Shown here in pieces: positions 20,901 through 31,288 of a DNA stretch of 64,000 bases. The notes beneath the pieces were generated by a model. It saw only the letters and a list, made by a program, of their open reading frames with translations. It ran no database searches and was not told the origin of the DNA. A program made the position numbers and the translations under genes. Positions within the stretch are counted from its first letter, which is position 1. Each line of letters starts with the position of its first letter. The DNA is from Hyaloperonospora brassicae (Eukaryota > Oomycota > Peronosporomycetes > Peronosporales > Peronosporaceae), in the NCBI GenBank assembly GCA_947650285.1, contig CANTFL010001191.1, forward strand, positions 1-64,000, read 5' to 3'.

Positions 20901-21082
20901 ACCTCCGGTGTATCAGAGCCGCCGGAACAGGTCCCCACACCGTCGATAGCTCCGGGCGTGTTCGGGGAGGGAGATAGCAACCTGGGAGAGGTTGAATCGC
21001 CTACGCCAGAGAGTTCAAAGCTCGTGGCGGGCGAGGACGGGGCGGACGTAGGCCGCGGTCCCGGCCCCTTGTCCGTCTCCAT
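17792..21082 (-). CDS. LINE ORF1: CCHC zinc knuckle plus OTU-like cysteine protease domain
   Basis: 1096 residues from the ATG at 21082; the frame is open further upstream but has no ATG there. A proline/serine-rich N-terminus is followed by a globular gag-like region (about 80-480). A zinc knuckle CLQCGNLGHPASRC sits near 505-518, then a long S/P-rich linker. A C-terminal domain of about 770-970 looks like an OTU cysteine protease. It has TGNCLAMAVAQAL with the presumed nucleophile Cys near 782 in the OTU-style GNC context, a central WGG plus a helix leading to LSRDIYVLHEE, and GRHYSALL with the presumed catalytic His near 962. Expected roles are binding of element RNA (knuckle) and processing or deubiquitination (OTU). 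Intact in this copy. OTU assignment rests on motifs only. Confidence 0.8.
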   Translation of the reverse strand: METDKGPGPRPTSAPSSPATSFELSGVGDSTSPRLLSPSPNTPGAIDGVGTCSGGSDTPEVSAAAAATTDTASTSVAPFAMFRALIAEMKGSTGTCHMDVWKTTLCELFAVEYSKLPIRVEALPPHKKRFPQLKDVEASSLLRLFEQVFISNSGTFKEWQRIARSLGNGVLTTKWAFTELIRKLSSQHKWAKAPILNHWASVVRHGTASTASTAASTTTEYEDFMFDPSRFPPGDIEHLTQLCADRSSAGRKVQLREGTDHEWKIIVGIAEGSVACRRMPDFLRAVLDSKERLRLYSTVQAQVEGHLVLHLAHTRGIPVGRQTTRAITESILESAEIAKVNLQEVHKLLGLTKTINYDRSTKSIHFFFFSRSAAMGLQDVRIPFQGRVYMLTNEHHPERGSVWNRQQGPSGRAGLLRAEYSIILHNLTRFNEIGRVAAYLKSKIPTEFDFEDMDTNCPTSRTSTSWLVTFRLSGCPLFLQGIVRILWFGTSIILRHPDVGRRLQCLQCGNLGHPASRCQFTDDQLRGVGGIEVTEGDLQVVEDLAKPFGSAAEIRTMADRRLQVQRSADAAAQAAVTPSGVPVSPPLVCDLPNVGPSVRSQSIYTPARPNSSDSVPAPKPPLDQPWITKPVRGSNNPWTSRQPVRSPTQLSSGRFSVLSSTGRSDNPSTVSATEPLVTNLTDADGPQGVQIPRPPLRLSTQEQTRRKQALSRGKAQTHSSPLLLTLKSQARVTCLKLLSRMHDAPTHAISLAPRPIDVPTDLKALIPLLGLQEAITPVTGNCLAMAVAQALADAALDGPNDKLERLTAIIKKGVLYTGLLHLEEHYAHDLRVDALRKVQRGWASLTKRESANQYRWYLHDYAATPSARNSDFAETEWGGRDILGLAANFLSRDIYVLHEEAANMVSQVCHKYSPSVETRNNKAVETVRETSLSLSTCADAIIAAKLEPGTGLPLVLCLSGRHYSALLHSDRGAGLSDLSDSPLIHANLTGTSQLASDAPEGPQTPTGSVPPSGESGSQLRLYDSQFAMRSNVADVQSVGGASHALLLDGSPSSVAYPPPPVETRKRAHASCADGQPTEDASLRKKGASATHVGCRT

Positions 21083-21239
21083 CCCCGTGAGTAGGGGCTC
21101 GGCGGCAGCCACCGGCCGACCCCCCCCCCGCGTCGGGGGGAGGACACGGACGGGACTCGGCGTCCGTCGTGCGTGAGAGCCCTGGCTAGCCAGGTGTATC
21201 GTAAATTTGTTCCTCTGCAAAACCGATAAATTTGAAGAG

Positions 21240-21257
21240 TGATGCAGTGCGAAGTTG
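21240..21257. repeat. Target-site duplication, right copy
   Basis: TGATGCAGTGCGAAGTTG, the partner of 12424-12441, directly at the 5' end of the LINE. Confidence 0.88.
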
Positions 21258-23772
21258 CTCAACAGTAGGAGACGACAACGTTCTGCTCCCGACGACTCAG
21301 TCTCGTTGCTGGCGATCTACACGGGACGGGGTCGACGACAACGACGCCGCTTCACGGCCATTGCACTGACGCCTTCTTACATTGCGCCGACCGATTGTTT
21401 CTGCTTGGAAAAAGAGCAAGTCGCGCTGGCTGCGAATAACAACAAGCGGGTGAACGTAGGCCCGCATCGAGTGACGTGGTCGCTACGAAAATTGATCTTC
21501 ATACCTCGAAACGAAAGCAGTGACGCGCATCCTTATCCCAGATACAACGTTCAGCCACATGGCACACTGTGCTCTGGTAGTTTGGCGCTGCTGCTGAACG
21601 TTGTCCACATGCTACAGCTCTTTTGTGCTGGTCGATGCGGCGGTACATCTCATCTCAATCGCACATTGTCTGCGACTGATCGAACCGACGCATTGGCAGT
21701 GTCCGCGGGAGTCCAAAGCAGAGCTTCAACGACATGCAAATCGCGTCAATAGACTGTGATCAGTAGACGATGAGCTTCTCACGGCGAGGCACATGACACT
21801 GAGTCGGGAGCCGTCGAAAGTGGACTTTGTCTACAGTCCGCTGCGACGTGACGGTGGAGACGAACACCGTCGTCAGCGACATTGCCAAGGGACACGCACT
21901 CGCACTAGCTATCTAGACGTGACCGGGTTTGAACCACACCGTCAATGCACAGTTGTGTTCGACGTGCTACTCTGGTCTGGACGAGCTGCGGTAAGTACCT
22001 GCATCGACCAAGTACGCTCCGAAACGTAGGTACCTCTTAGAATGCTGCAATGTCGTGGCGCGGGCACAAAGCATTGGCACCACTTTCCACGCAGTTGCGC
22101 TGGATGTACACACACGCACACGTAACGATCGGCAATGCTTCAATTCGATGGTATGGCGATGGACCCTTTGCTGTGAAAGACTACACATCGTGTGCCCGAC
22201 TGCAAGTCAGCAAGCAATAGACGACAAGTGGGCGGTACTCGCAGGTGAAAAATCCTATTCAAAGCTCGCAAGAACGGCCGAAGAGGATCTGCCGTGCAGA
22301 GCTCAAGTACAGCTGTGCTTGTCCCGTCGATTGCTCGATCCGGTGGCACCTGCGAGACTTTTGAAGTCGCGGGAAAGCGCTAGCGGCTGGGAATGAACGA
22401 GAGCACAACCACGAACGATTAACGAGGTAGAAAGATGACCAACAAAGGGACAAAGCTGACCACAGTAGACAGCTAAGTGCCTTTCGTGTGCTCCTGGTGA
22501 ACGATCGCACGGCCTCGAGCACGTGCAATGGACGCCATGTTTTGTTTGACAGCGTGTTCGAAAACAAAGAGCTCGCGAGACTGGACGGTCTGCTTCTGAC
22601 CGAGAGGGAACACACTGACCAGGCGACCATCCGATCAGGTGAGAACGTCCCGTCTTAATGGCAGTGGTCCGGCAGTCGTACCAAAGGACGAGACAGTCGG
22701 TCGGTCTTTTCGGTGAGAAACATGCACAAGGACCGACAACTGTCCACGTTTGACTGTGTTCCTCTAGGCACAAACGACCCGATGCCGCCCCTGATCTTTC
22801 GAGACGCGACGTAGCACTTTGCTGTCTTTCGAGCGCGCCTCGCGCCTGTGCTAAAGACTCATCCAATGCAAACGACGTCAAGCGCCCGCAAAACAAACGT
22901 CCAGTGGACGGCACGACAAAAAAGCCGACGCCGTCACTACAGTGTGCCTCGCCGTGTCGTGTTTGGATTACAAACGCACCAGCGTCGGCCCACTTCCCTC
23001 TACGCTCGCTGCTCTATGCGCGCCATGTGCCGGTCTTTCGACGCGGTAGCTCTGCAGGGGACACGGCCGCCTTCGTTGCTGCAAGACGGTCGAAGGTATG
23101 CCCTTAGACAACGTACCACGTGGCGATGCGATGGCTGACAAGGACAACCCCACGCAACGCATCCGTCCGCTGTCTCGATGACCACAGCCGCAAGCCGCGA
23201 CCCGTGGCAGCAGCTGAGCTGACCAGGACCGCCTGCTCTCGTGTGTAGCCAGTGAGTGCACCTTCGAGCTAGTCGTGTCGACAGACATGAGACTATCCTT
23301 CTTGTCAAAACCGCGTGGTTCCACCTACACTCAGCCTGGAAGTGTGCCGCCGAGTGCGTTCATGCGTAATGAATGGCACAAACGAGGCAGCTGCAAGGAG
23401 GGCCAACCAGACCCCCTCACGAGGCGCAGTGGCCAGCGCCGTGCTAGAAAGACGACCTAAGCTCTCGTCAAGGACCTGCACGGCGGAACAAGTGCGACGT
23501 GCGTGCGTGGGGCTAGAGACAGCCTGCAGGAACCGCATCACGCACGAGTCGAGTCGAGTTGGGGGGGGGCGCCTCGACGTGACACGCATTTGTTTCCTGC
23601 CAAGTCGACGACTCTCACGACGATGTCCGCCCAAGTGGCAGACTTCGGCAGTCACTTACACACACGCGCATGACAGTCGTCGTCCCCGGCGGTACTGCTG
23701 CTGCAAACGACGTGGCCGTCGACGAAAACAAGTTGCAAACTACCTCGCAAACAGACGACAGGCGTCTCGAAA

Positions 23773-23840
23773 GAGCACAGCCGTCGAGCACAGCCATCGA
23801 GCACAGCCGTCGAGCACAGCCATCGAGCACAGCCGTCGAG
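23773..23840. repeat. 13-bp minisatellite, alternating units
   Basis: About five copies of AGCACAGCCRTCG in which R alternates G and A, so the true period is 26 bp. Short and local. Confidence 0.9.
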
Positions 23841-24063
23841 CTTAGAAGATCGACTCTCGTCCAGTTGGCATCCACCTGCTCGGAGCAGCCGACAGCTGTC
23901 CCATCGACCGTCGCGCCTGACGGTCGGTACTATATCCCCTGACTCACCGCCCTCTGCATATCCAGGAGAGGCGACCCACCTCCCGTCGTCGAGCCCAACA
24001 GCGCAACGACAGACACAGACAACAGAGCAGTCGGTCGGCCGCAGCAATCACAACGTCGCGACA

Positions 24064-24064
24064 G

Positions 24065-24094
<30 letters not shown>
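24064..24094. repeat. (GAA)n microsatellite
   Basis: About ten GAA units roughly 390 bp upstream of the first START/FYVE-like gene, matching the motif of the tract inside that gene's coding region. Confidence 0.95.
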
Positions 24095-24095
<1 letters not shown>

Positions 24096-24479
24096 TTGGC
24101 CCCCCGTTTTGCCACGCGACACTCGTCGACGAGCGACCGCCAACTTGAGCTTCGTGACACGTGAGAGACTGTCTCTGTAAAGACGACTGCGTGGCAGTGT
24201 GAAGCCGCGGGCAAGCAATGCCTTGACACTTATCCTGCAGTCCCATCATCACCAGCCAACTGTCACCCGCGACGTCCCCAAACATCAACACCCACTCGGC
24301 GTCGCGCTCGATACTAATTCTGTTGGTAATGGCCAAAGCAGCACCCGCTTCCATCATCTGCCAGTCCCGAACCCCCTCCGTCGACGTAACTTCCCCGTTG
24401 ACCTACAGCCCACTCACTCATTGACTGTGCGTCCCCCACCTCCTTCCGGGTCTCCCTCCCCCCCGCTCTCGCAGTCTCT

Positions 24480-25854
24480 ATGGTTAGTAAGCACCACCCG
24501 ACCGCAGGGGACCGCATCCCCAACTGCATTCACCTGTCCGCCAGGCGCCAACAGGAGCTCACGGACACGGCCGACGCCCTCATCGCCGAAACGCTCGACA
24601 CGTACGAAGGGTTTGTCGCGAACGGACGGCAGCTGCCCACTGACCGATGGAAACACGTCAAGTCGCGGGAAAACGTCCGCGTGTACCGCGCCCGAAGTCG
24701 GCCCCGAGCAGCCACTGCCACGAAAACGGACACCCCATTGCCACTCCCAAAAAAAGAAGAAGAAGAAGAAGAAGGCCTACAAGACGGACCCGAGTCGGCC
24801 GCGGCTCATGTCGGCCGGGGCCATCGAGCAGCACCAGCACCAGGCGGCCGTCCACGGCCGACCGTGTGCCTTTGACGCTCCGGTTCCTGACGTCGACATT
24901 AGCAGTACGGCCACGCACAGCTCGTCGAGTCAGGAGGCAAACGAAGAGGACGGGGCGTCCACGTCGCTGTTCGACCACAGTGTGCTGGCCGCCGTCAAGC
25001 CGCCGCACGTGCCGCTCATGGTCGCCACGGGGGAGCTCAAGGGCTCGCTCGACGACGTCGCGTTCGGCGGGTTGGCCAACACGCACCGCGCGTGGCTCGT
25101 GCGGAACTCGTACGTGCAGAACGACTTGTTCGACGACCGCAAAGTCGTTGCGACGCTGCAGTCGCCGAGCGACGCCGATCCGTTTCGCTCGGTCACGATC
25201 AAGTGGGGCACGGCCGACTACGGCGCGTTCACGACGCGGCGGGACGTTGTCTACCTCGAGTCGCAGGGAATGGCCTTTGACGCCGACGGCGGCCGCGTGT
25301 TTTACTATCTGATCCACTCGGTCGACTTGGCCGAGATCCCGCGACTCGACCTCCTGCATAACGTCATTCGGATCCGCCTCTCCGTGTGTTACATCACGAG
25401 ACAGCTCGAAGAAAGACCCGACGACGTGGTCGAGATGTTTGGACGGGGGTTCGTCGACCTTCGCGGCGATATGCTCGCGAGTTACAGTGTGTCGCTACTG
25501 GCGAACAACATCACGTCCAGTGCCGGCGTTGTCGAGTGTGCCACTATGAAGAAGCTGAGCTACTTATTGACTCGACGACGCCGCAGCGATACGTCGGGCG
25601 TTGAAGTACTTGCGCGGGATTGCGGCGTGTGCCATAACCCCCTGAGCAAACTCGGGAGTTTGTTGCAGTTCCCTGCGAGTTGCCCCATCTGCCGGAACGT
25701 CATGTGCAGCAAGTGCAGTGTCCAGAAGAAGCTCACGATCGACGCGTCAATCGAAGCGACGCAGAAGAAGACGTTTACGTTTTGCCTCTCGTGTGTCATT
25801 GAAGCGCGCGAGTTGTCGGCGTGGGAAGTGGCGGCTGCTTGTCTTCATAGTTAG
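24480..25854 (+). pseudogene. START/FYVE-like protein 1, frameshifted at a coding GAA tract
   Basis: The frame from the ATG at 24480 matches the N-terminus of its paralog at 31289: ALTDTAD versus ELTDTADALIAETL, then WKHVKSRE-x-V-x-VYR. After the run A7 then (GAA)n at 24749-24774, homology continues in the next frame (+1 net) to the stop at 25854. That part holds the START-like domain (KPPHVPLMVATGELKGSLDD onward) and a C-terminal double-zinc finger with four CxxC pairs (CGVC, CPIC, CSKC, CLSC). Read without correction, the ATG frame ends at about 24875 after 131 codons. The paralogs have no GAA tract here. Either slippage has inactivated the gene, the tract carries a sequencing error, or expression is phase-variable. 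Family role: lipid binding and probable membrane targeting. Confidence 0.82.
24749..24774 (+). repeat. Coding A7(GAA)n tract at the frameshift
   Basis: Seven A followed by six to seven GAA units inside the START/FYVE-like gene. It encodes poly-K or poly-E depending on frame, and the homologous frame changes across it. Confidence 0.9.
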
Positions 25855-25866
25855 GCATGTAGTGCT

Positions 25867-25914
25867 GTAGGTAGGTATGTAGGTAGGTAGGTATGTAGGT
25901 AGGAATGTAGGTGG
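25867..25914. repeat. (GTAG/GTAT)n tetranucleotide tract
   Basis: Imperfect tetranucleotide repeat immediately after the stop codon of START/FYVE-like gene 1, likely within its 3' UTR. Confidence 0.88.
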
Positions 25915-28061
25915 GTGGGACATGTGGTGGGTCTGCATACTGAGATTGAGAGAAAAGTGGCGGACTGGTGTCCTGGATGGGGGGCATTCGATCGGGACAT
26001 ATTTAAAAAGCGTTGCTGCTGCTGGTGGTGCTCGACGGACGATTTTGAGGTACTTTGTATGAACGTTTTCGGTGAGGAAGAAGTTCTTTGCACGAGGAAC
26101 GGCCGTGGCGTTGCATGGATTGGTACCTTTGTTTTGATGCATGTGTTTAAAACAAATTGATTCCACCTCGCGTTGTGGACGCAGCTTTTCGATGCCTGTA
26201 AAGGGCACATGCTTTTCAGTTCGCGTCGTCGATTGCGAGACCAGCTACAAAAGTGGGTATGTGTGAATTACATTGAAAAAAGCGCGCACGAGTGAATAAG
26301 GCAAGTTCATAAACGCACTTGGCGCGAATTGTAAAAGGAAATAGAGCCCACGCTCGTGCGCTCGCCCTGCGCCAAGAAGAGTGCATCCACACTATGGATC
26401 TATATCGAGTGTAGGATATTCGCGTGTCGCGGTAGGAAATGGATCGTGTGTTCGTGAGGTGTGCTCGCCACAGTGTTGTCGTAGAGGTCGTGTGCTGTAG
26501 CACTTCGAGGGTGCTGCTAATGTGTTACAGAGACGGAAAAAAAGAAGAGAGCGAGACGACAGCTGGGCGTTACCAGGCAACAACAACATCCGATTTCAAG
26601 TCGCAGCTTTCTACTTAGATAGATAGATCGAAAGAAAGCAGCTACCGAGAAGTTTGGCTGTCGCTCGACGCGCTCTCACTAGTAGCGTTGTCCTTTCGGA
26701 TCGAGAATGCAGTAAAGGTGAGCGCCGTACAGCCAAAGACAAGTAGAAGAAGTTGTCGTCAAGTTGATTCGACTGATGAGACGAAAACAACTCGTGAGCT
26801 TCAGATTGTTCTGCGTCGGTGATCGCGGTCAAAAGTCGCGGCGTTCTGTGCGTATTGCAGCTTTCGAGTACTCAAAGTCCTGTTTACATCACGAGCCGCT
26901 CCGTGTTTCACGAAGAGAAGAAGATGCGATGAGAACGAACATGCAGTAGCCGTAGAAGCACTAGCCAACCCGTGCTGCAAACAGGTTTTGCTCATACTGT
27001 AGCGTCCGTCTAGAAGACAGCCCGTATCATCGTTCACGGTAGCTGTTTCGGGACAATGCACTCGGACAAGTGTACAACACAAACCAAGGAACAGATAGCT
27101 GTCATTATGCCAGACTTTGTTCGGAGACCATGGGCTGATACTGACCGCTTCCTCTTCTTCATTCGATGCAGTCGCTTTCAGCAGGAGTCAGTGAGGTGCC
27201 ATCATTGAGACAGACCAATTAGGATAGAACGTACACCTCTGCTGTGTAGCCCGCCTCACGCCAATGTCAGCGGCAAATGTATCTGCACGAAAGTTGAGAA
27301 ATGCCTCTGCTTCTGAGCTTCGGCAACTCTGGTCTTTGCATACCGACAATTGCGAGGCATTGGTCGGTCCTTTCGTCGAAAGTCATTGAACGGAAGAGGG
27401 GACTTTAGCTGTAGCAAGCGCAGACAGGGCGGAAGGCGAGGCGTAAGTGTCACGCATAGCGTCACGATGGCATCGATCGATGCTGTTGGTCCATCACCAC
27501 ATTATAAAAGCTCAGTACTTGCGACGCATTGATGCGAGACGCGTCATTTCGGGCCGGACACCGAACGATGAGATGCCAAAAGAGACTTCAGGGGCTGTTG
27601 CCGTCAAATAGCATTTGCAATTTGGATGCTTTCAGTACAGAGAGTACGGATTTCTTGTCCCCTTTACGTGGGGAGCTCCAAGTTGTTTGGTTGGGATGTC
27701 GGAAACGTGCTCTTGTTGGTGCAAGACAGTTGGCGAGGGCTCAGGTGGTGCGCTTGAGTTGCACGGGAGCCATTGTAAACTTAGCAGCACAGACCATCTT
27801 TTTTACCGACGTCCGAGTCTGTAAAAGCGCTTTTTGCACGACAAACTCGAAAGAGTAAAAACACACAACATCGCGCCTGCAGAAAGCCAATCGTACATTT
27901 CGACGACCTCGCTCTCTCTGTGCGTGCAGTATTGTGTGAACCACATCGATCGTGGCGAGCCGGGTCAAAGCGGATCGGGGCGAGTTCGGCAGCCTTCTTT
28001 TCGCTCGATAAGTACGTCGCGCTGAGAAGCATCGTCACCTGTCTTTTCTACCAGACCTAGC

Positions 28062-28121
28062 GATAGAGATCGAGATCGAGATCGAGATCGAGATAGATGA
28101 GAGAGAGAGAGAGAGAGAGAT
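28062..28121. repeat. (GAGATC)n followed by (GA)n
   Basis: About five hexanucleotide units (GAGATC) merging into eleven GA units. Confidence 0.92.
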
Positions 28122-28157
28122 TCATGACTGTCTATTGCACATGATGGTTACGCGCTA

Positions 28158-28212
28158 GAAGTCTGAAATCTTCTAAGCCTAGAATACAGCGCCGGTCGCG
28201 GCGGTGGATCAA
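28158..28212 (-). mobile_element. 5'-truncated LINE 3'-end remnant
   Basis: About 55 bp aligning with the 3' end of the 8.8-kb LINE (12487-12540): a shared AG-x-GTCTGAAA start, a hairpin at the same position (TTCTA-GGCT-TAGAA against ATCCTG-GCT-CAGGAT, element strand), then AGCGCCGGTCGCGG and GGATC. Homology stops on both sides. It looks like a severely 5'-truncated insertion from a related element. Short, so moderate confidence. Confidence 0.55.
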
Positions 28213-29297
28213 GGCACCTCTCTAGTAGGATAGAGAGATTGATGATGAGATACTCGTTGCGTTGCCACAACTATTCTCGCTCGTTCGTTGCCCCGATATT
28301 CGGCATCTTTTCAGTACAAATTGAATCTCGAACGCACCTATCTCACTATCGACGTGAGGTGCTGATTGTTGGGACTTAGGGCTCTCAGATACAGTGAAGT
28401 GGCACGAGGGACAGCCGAATGCATGTCCCAGCGTCAAGAAAGGAACGATACGTCGCGACGAACTTGAGCATCCAAACGCATGCAGTGAGATGGACCGACA
28501 CAAGTGTGCGGTGCAGAGGGCAACTCCGTAGCGACGCAGACGATCGACCAACCGGCTGAAAATTTGCTCACATGAATCGCTGACGCGGCATTGGCCATAC
28601 CCGATGTGGTGATAGCGAAAAACGTATTTATTGCTTTTTTGTGCGTGTGTTTGTCAACGCTACGGCAAAAACGCAGGTAGGTACAAAGCGCACCTACCGA
28701 CCCGCCCGCCCAAAGCAGCAGATGCAAACGAGGTCGACGAGGTCCGAGTTTTGCCATCCAGTAGGTTCGTATGTCTTCGCACGCTCTTTGCTTTTCTAGA
28801 CAAAGCGCTTTTCTCCATCGTCGCGGACGCTCACAATGCCTGTACAAGCGCAAGCACACAGTGTGCCATCGCTTTACGGTTGACAAGTGATCGAAACGAT
28901 CTGTTCTCGTTGCAGTCAGTCGCCCGTCAAGTACTTCAAAACGTCTCTTTAGGCGATGCGAAATACCGTTTTTCCAGTCTCGACAGCGTGGGCGGGAACG
29001 CCAATCGAGGCGACTCGAGCGCCCGTCACACCCGATCCACAATCCTGTGGGCCAACAGCGTCATCCCGCAAGACCCACGTGCTGCTGCAATGCACGAGGG
29101 AGCGTCTCCTGAGGCTGTCAATGACAGCACTGCAGTCGGTAGGGCAGCGAGTGTGAGAACATCACGTATGCTGCGAGCAGATCCTCCTCACTGCATTGTT
29201 GCAGACGAGCACGTGGTGACCGGTGACAGACGAACCGGCTACCGCTCAAGACTGGTCGCTTTTGGGACCCCTTCGTGACCTCTTCGAGCTGTCGAGG

Positions 29298-29319
29298 GGA
29301 CAGACAGACAGACAGACAG
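29298..29319. repeat. (GACA)n microsatellite
   Basis: Five GACA units in the intergenic region. Confidence 0.85.
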
Positions 29320-30660
29320 TAGATGCAACAGCTTGTGATCCACACGATCCATGGCCCTGGTCGGCGGTACGTCTGTAGCTGCTCGAGCGCGAAAAAAGTG
29401 CCCAGACGTCCGTCCACCTGGCGACCAGTGCAACGCTCAGCGTCTCGACCGCAGTGGCTGCAGTCGTCTTTTTCCAGGACGTTCACAGCGTCATGATCAC
29501 GACCGTGCGAAGGGAGGAAAAAAACAATCGTTGCGACCAGTGGAACAGAGCCGTCGCCAAAGGGCCACGCGGGGGGGGGGGATGGCCACCGTGCGGTGCG
29601 ACACGAGCGACTTCCCGTCTCGTTTGACTCGGCTGCTCACTGCCGACCACGACGTTCGTGGAGTCGGCAGAGCGAAAGAAGTTTCGCGCGGCGACCGCGT
29701 GACAGACGTCCCACGTCGGGCGAACGCGAGGAAGTCGCACGCGTCGTACGGGCGCGCACGACGAGGGGCCGTTGGCAACAAACAGTATCTCGGCCCATCC
29801 CGTTGCTCAAGACGACAGACAGTCAACTTAGTGGAGACCGCGAAAAAAGCTGAAGCAGCAAAGGGCGAGTGAGGGACAAGTGCGGCAACTGCTACTGAAG
29901 GAACTCGGCGAAGAGAAAGACCGTCGACGCCTTTGGTTCCTTTGTCGACACGCGCGTTCCAGTTCGCGCCACCTGTCGCGTTCATGGATCGTTCAGCGGT
30001 CGAGAGAACGCTCTCGTCGCCTCTTTTCTTCACGCTGCGAGTTGAAGACAAGGAAGTGCGTGTCGTGCGGCCGCAGCCAGAGCACGCACAAGTCTCTGTC
30101 GTCGTTTGCTTACAGCTGCCGCCGTCGCGTTGCTGCGAAAGCCCCCGCGTACCGTTTGCTGGACAGGTTGTGTCAACCATCGTGAGCTGCTGCCCTGCGA
30201 TGGGGGGCAGCGGCCACACACGTCGTCGCATGGCGTGGAGTCGACCCCTGTCAAAACATGTCGGGGTCAACGCCGAGTAAGAGTGGGCGTGATCATTGCG
30301 GCGGACGCAACCACAACAATGACGGACGTAACGCCAGCAGCAGACACAAGATGGCTCGATCAGTCTTATGCTGCACGTGCACGTTCGCAAACATACATTC
30401 GATCACGAACGACAGCGTGTGAAGGCACTTGAGCACCCCGCGAGTTAGAAACTGCTGCTGCTGCACCACTTCGCCCCTCGTCTCCCCGTCAGCCGTCCAT
30501 CCGTGCGCGTGCCAGCCGCTCGGTTTGCCGATCCACGCTCCGAGCAGCGAGCAGGACGGGGCCCGATCCACGCCACGAGCTCTTCCTGCTTCTCTCTCTT
30601 TTTGCAACGACCAGCAGGTGCCATACCGGAGCTGTTGGTATATAAATAGACGGACAAGTA

Positions 30661-30681
30661 GAGGGTGAAGAGGAGGAGGAA

Positions 30682-30712
<31 letters not shown>

Positions 30713-30783
30713 CGGAAGAAGAAGAGCGAGAAGAAGAAGAGGAGGAAGAGCGAGAAGAGGAGGAGGAGGAGGAAGAAGAAGAA
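30661..30783. repeat. Homopurine (GAA/GAG)n tract, ~120 bp
   Basis: Almost uninterrupted purines on the plus strand (GAA, GAG and GGA units with a few C), about 500 bp upstream of START/FYVE-like gene 2. Long mirror-like purine tracts can form triplex DNA. Long 'open frames' across it are low complexity. Confidence 0.95.
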
Positions 30784-31288
30784 CGCAGCGACACAACGAT
30801 TACGGTCGCGCGGGCGAAGCACAGCGTGGTCTCTTTTTTTCCCTCTCCAAGCGCTGTCTCAACCGACAGCGAGCCCCGCGACAAGCGACTTGTCCTACTT
30901 CTGGCACGAAAACAGAAAGTCGCGACTTCTGCAAACACAGCAGTGCAAGTCCCAGTAGCAGCAGCAGTTGCAGCAGCGGTAGTCCTAGTACCAGTGTCCT
31001 AGCACTCGTAGGAGGACTAGTTGATGGTTGCATCGACAACGCCAGCGACGAGCCGGAAAAACGTGCCGACGTCACCAGTCAGTCAGTCAGTCAATCAGCC
31101 AACCAGCAGCTCGCGCGCCACTCGCCCCGCTGTGTCGCCCCGTCGGCGCTTTCTTTCGGCGATCGTCGGCAGCAGCCACACACTCCAATAAAACTTCCAG
31201 TGGACAAAGTGCCACCCACCGTCTGTCTCTGTTTGCGTGTGTTATTGACGTCGTCGCAGTTGACGTCGTCGTTGCCTTTGACGGTTCG

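Larger units (their letters stand above)
12442..21239 (-). mobile_element. Near full-length non-LTR (LINE) retrotransposon with OTU-like domain
   Basis: An 8.8-kb element on the minus strand, flanked by an 18-bp exact target-site duplication. 5' to 3' it has a short leader (21239-21083), ORF1 with a zinc knuckle and an OTU-like protease, a middle open frame, an AP-type endonuclease, a reverse transcriptase, and a C-terminal region with a HHCC/CCHC finger after the RT (zf-RVT type). That order puts it in the APE-type LINEs, L1-like in the broad sense. There is no poly-A tail; near the 3' end a hairpin (ATCCTG-GCT-CAGGAT on the element strand, 12498-12512) precedes TTTTTCAGAC. ORF2 is broken by frameshifts and a stop, so this copy is inactive, but the intact TSD and long open frames point to a recent insertion. 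Confidence 0.93.
21258..24479. other. Intergenic region, no gene recognised
   Basis: About 3.2 kb. Several open frames of 100-200 codons occur on both strands (for example 22303-22914 on -), but they overlap each other and have no domain or repeat of known proteins. Contains a 13-bp minisatellite and a GAA tract, listed separately. CTCACTCATTGACT at about 24414 could be an initiator for the START gene. Confidence 0.5.
25855..31288. other. Long intergenic region with microsatellites
   Basis: About 5.4 kb with no gene I can support. Contains tetranucleotide, hexanucleotide and purine tracts and a small LINE remnant (listed). Open frames of 200-300 codons at 28631-29278 (+) and 29497-30390 (-) overlap antisense frames and show no domain. 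Part will be promoter and 5' UTR of the next START gene. Confidence 0.5.

Noticed and set aside
17792..21262. ORF1 start at 21262
   Set aside because: The codon there is TTG and lies outside the element, beyond the TSD; the first in-frame ATG is at 21082.
22303..22914. 203-codon minus-strand frame in the 21-24 kb region
   Set aside because: No recognisable domain, overlapping frames on both strands, consistent with GC-rich intergenic chance.
28631..30390. Frames of 200-300 codons in both directions (28631-29278 +, 29497-30390 -)
   Set aside because: Mutually overlapping shadows, low-complexity Arg/Ser content, no homology seen.
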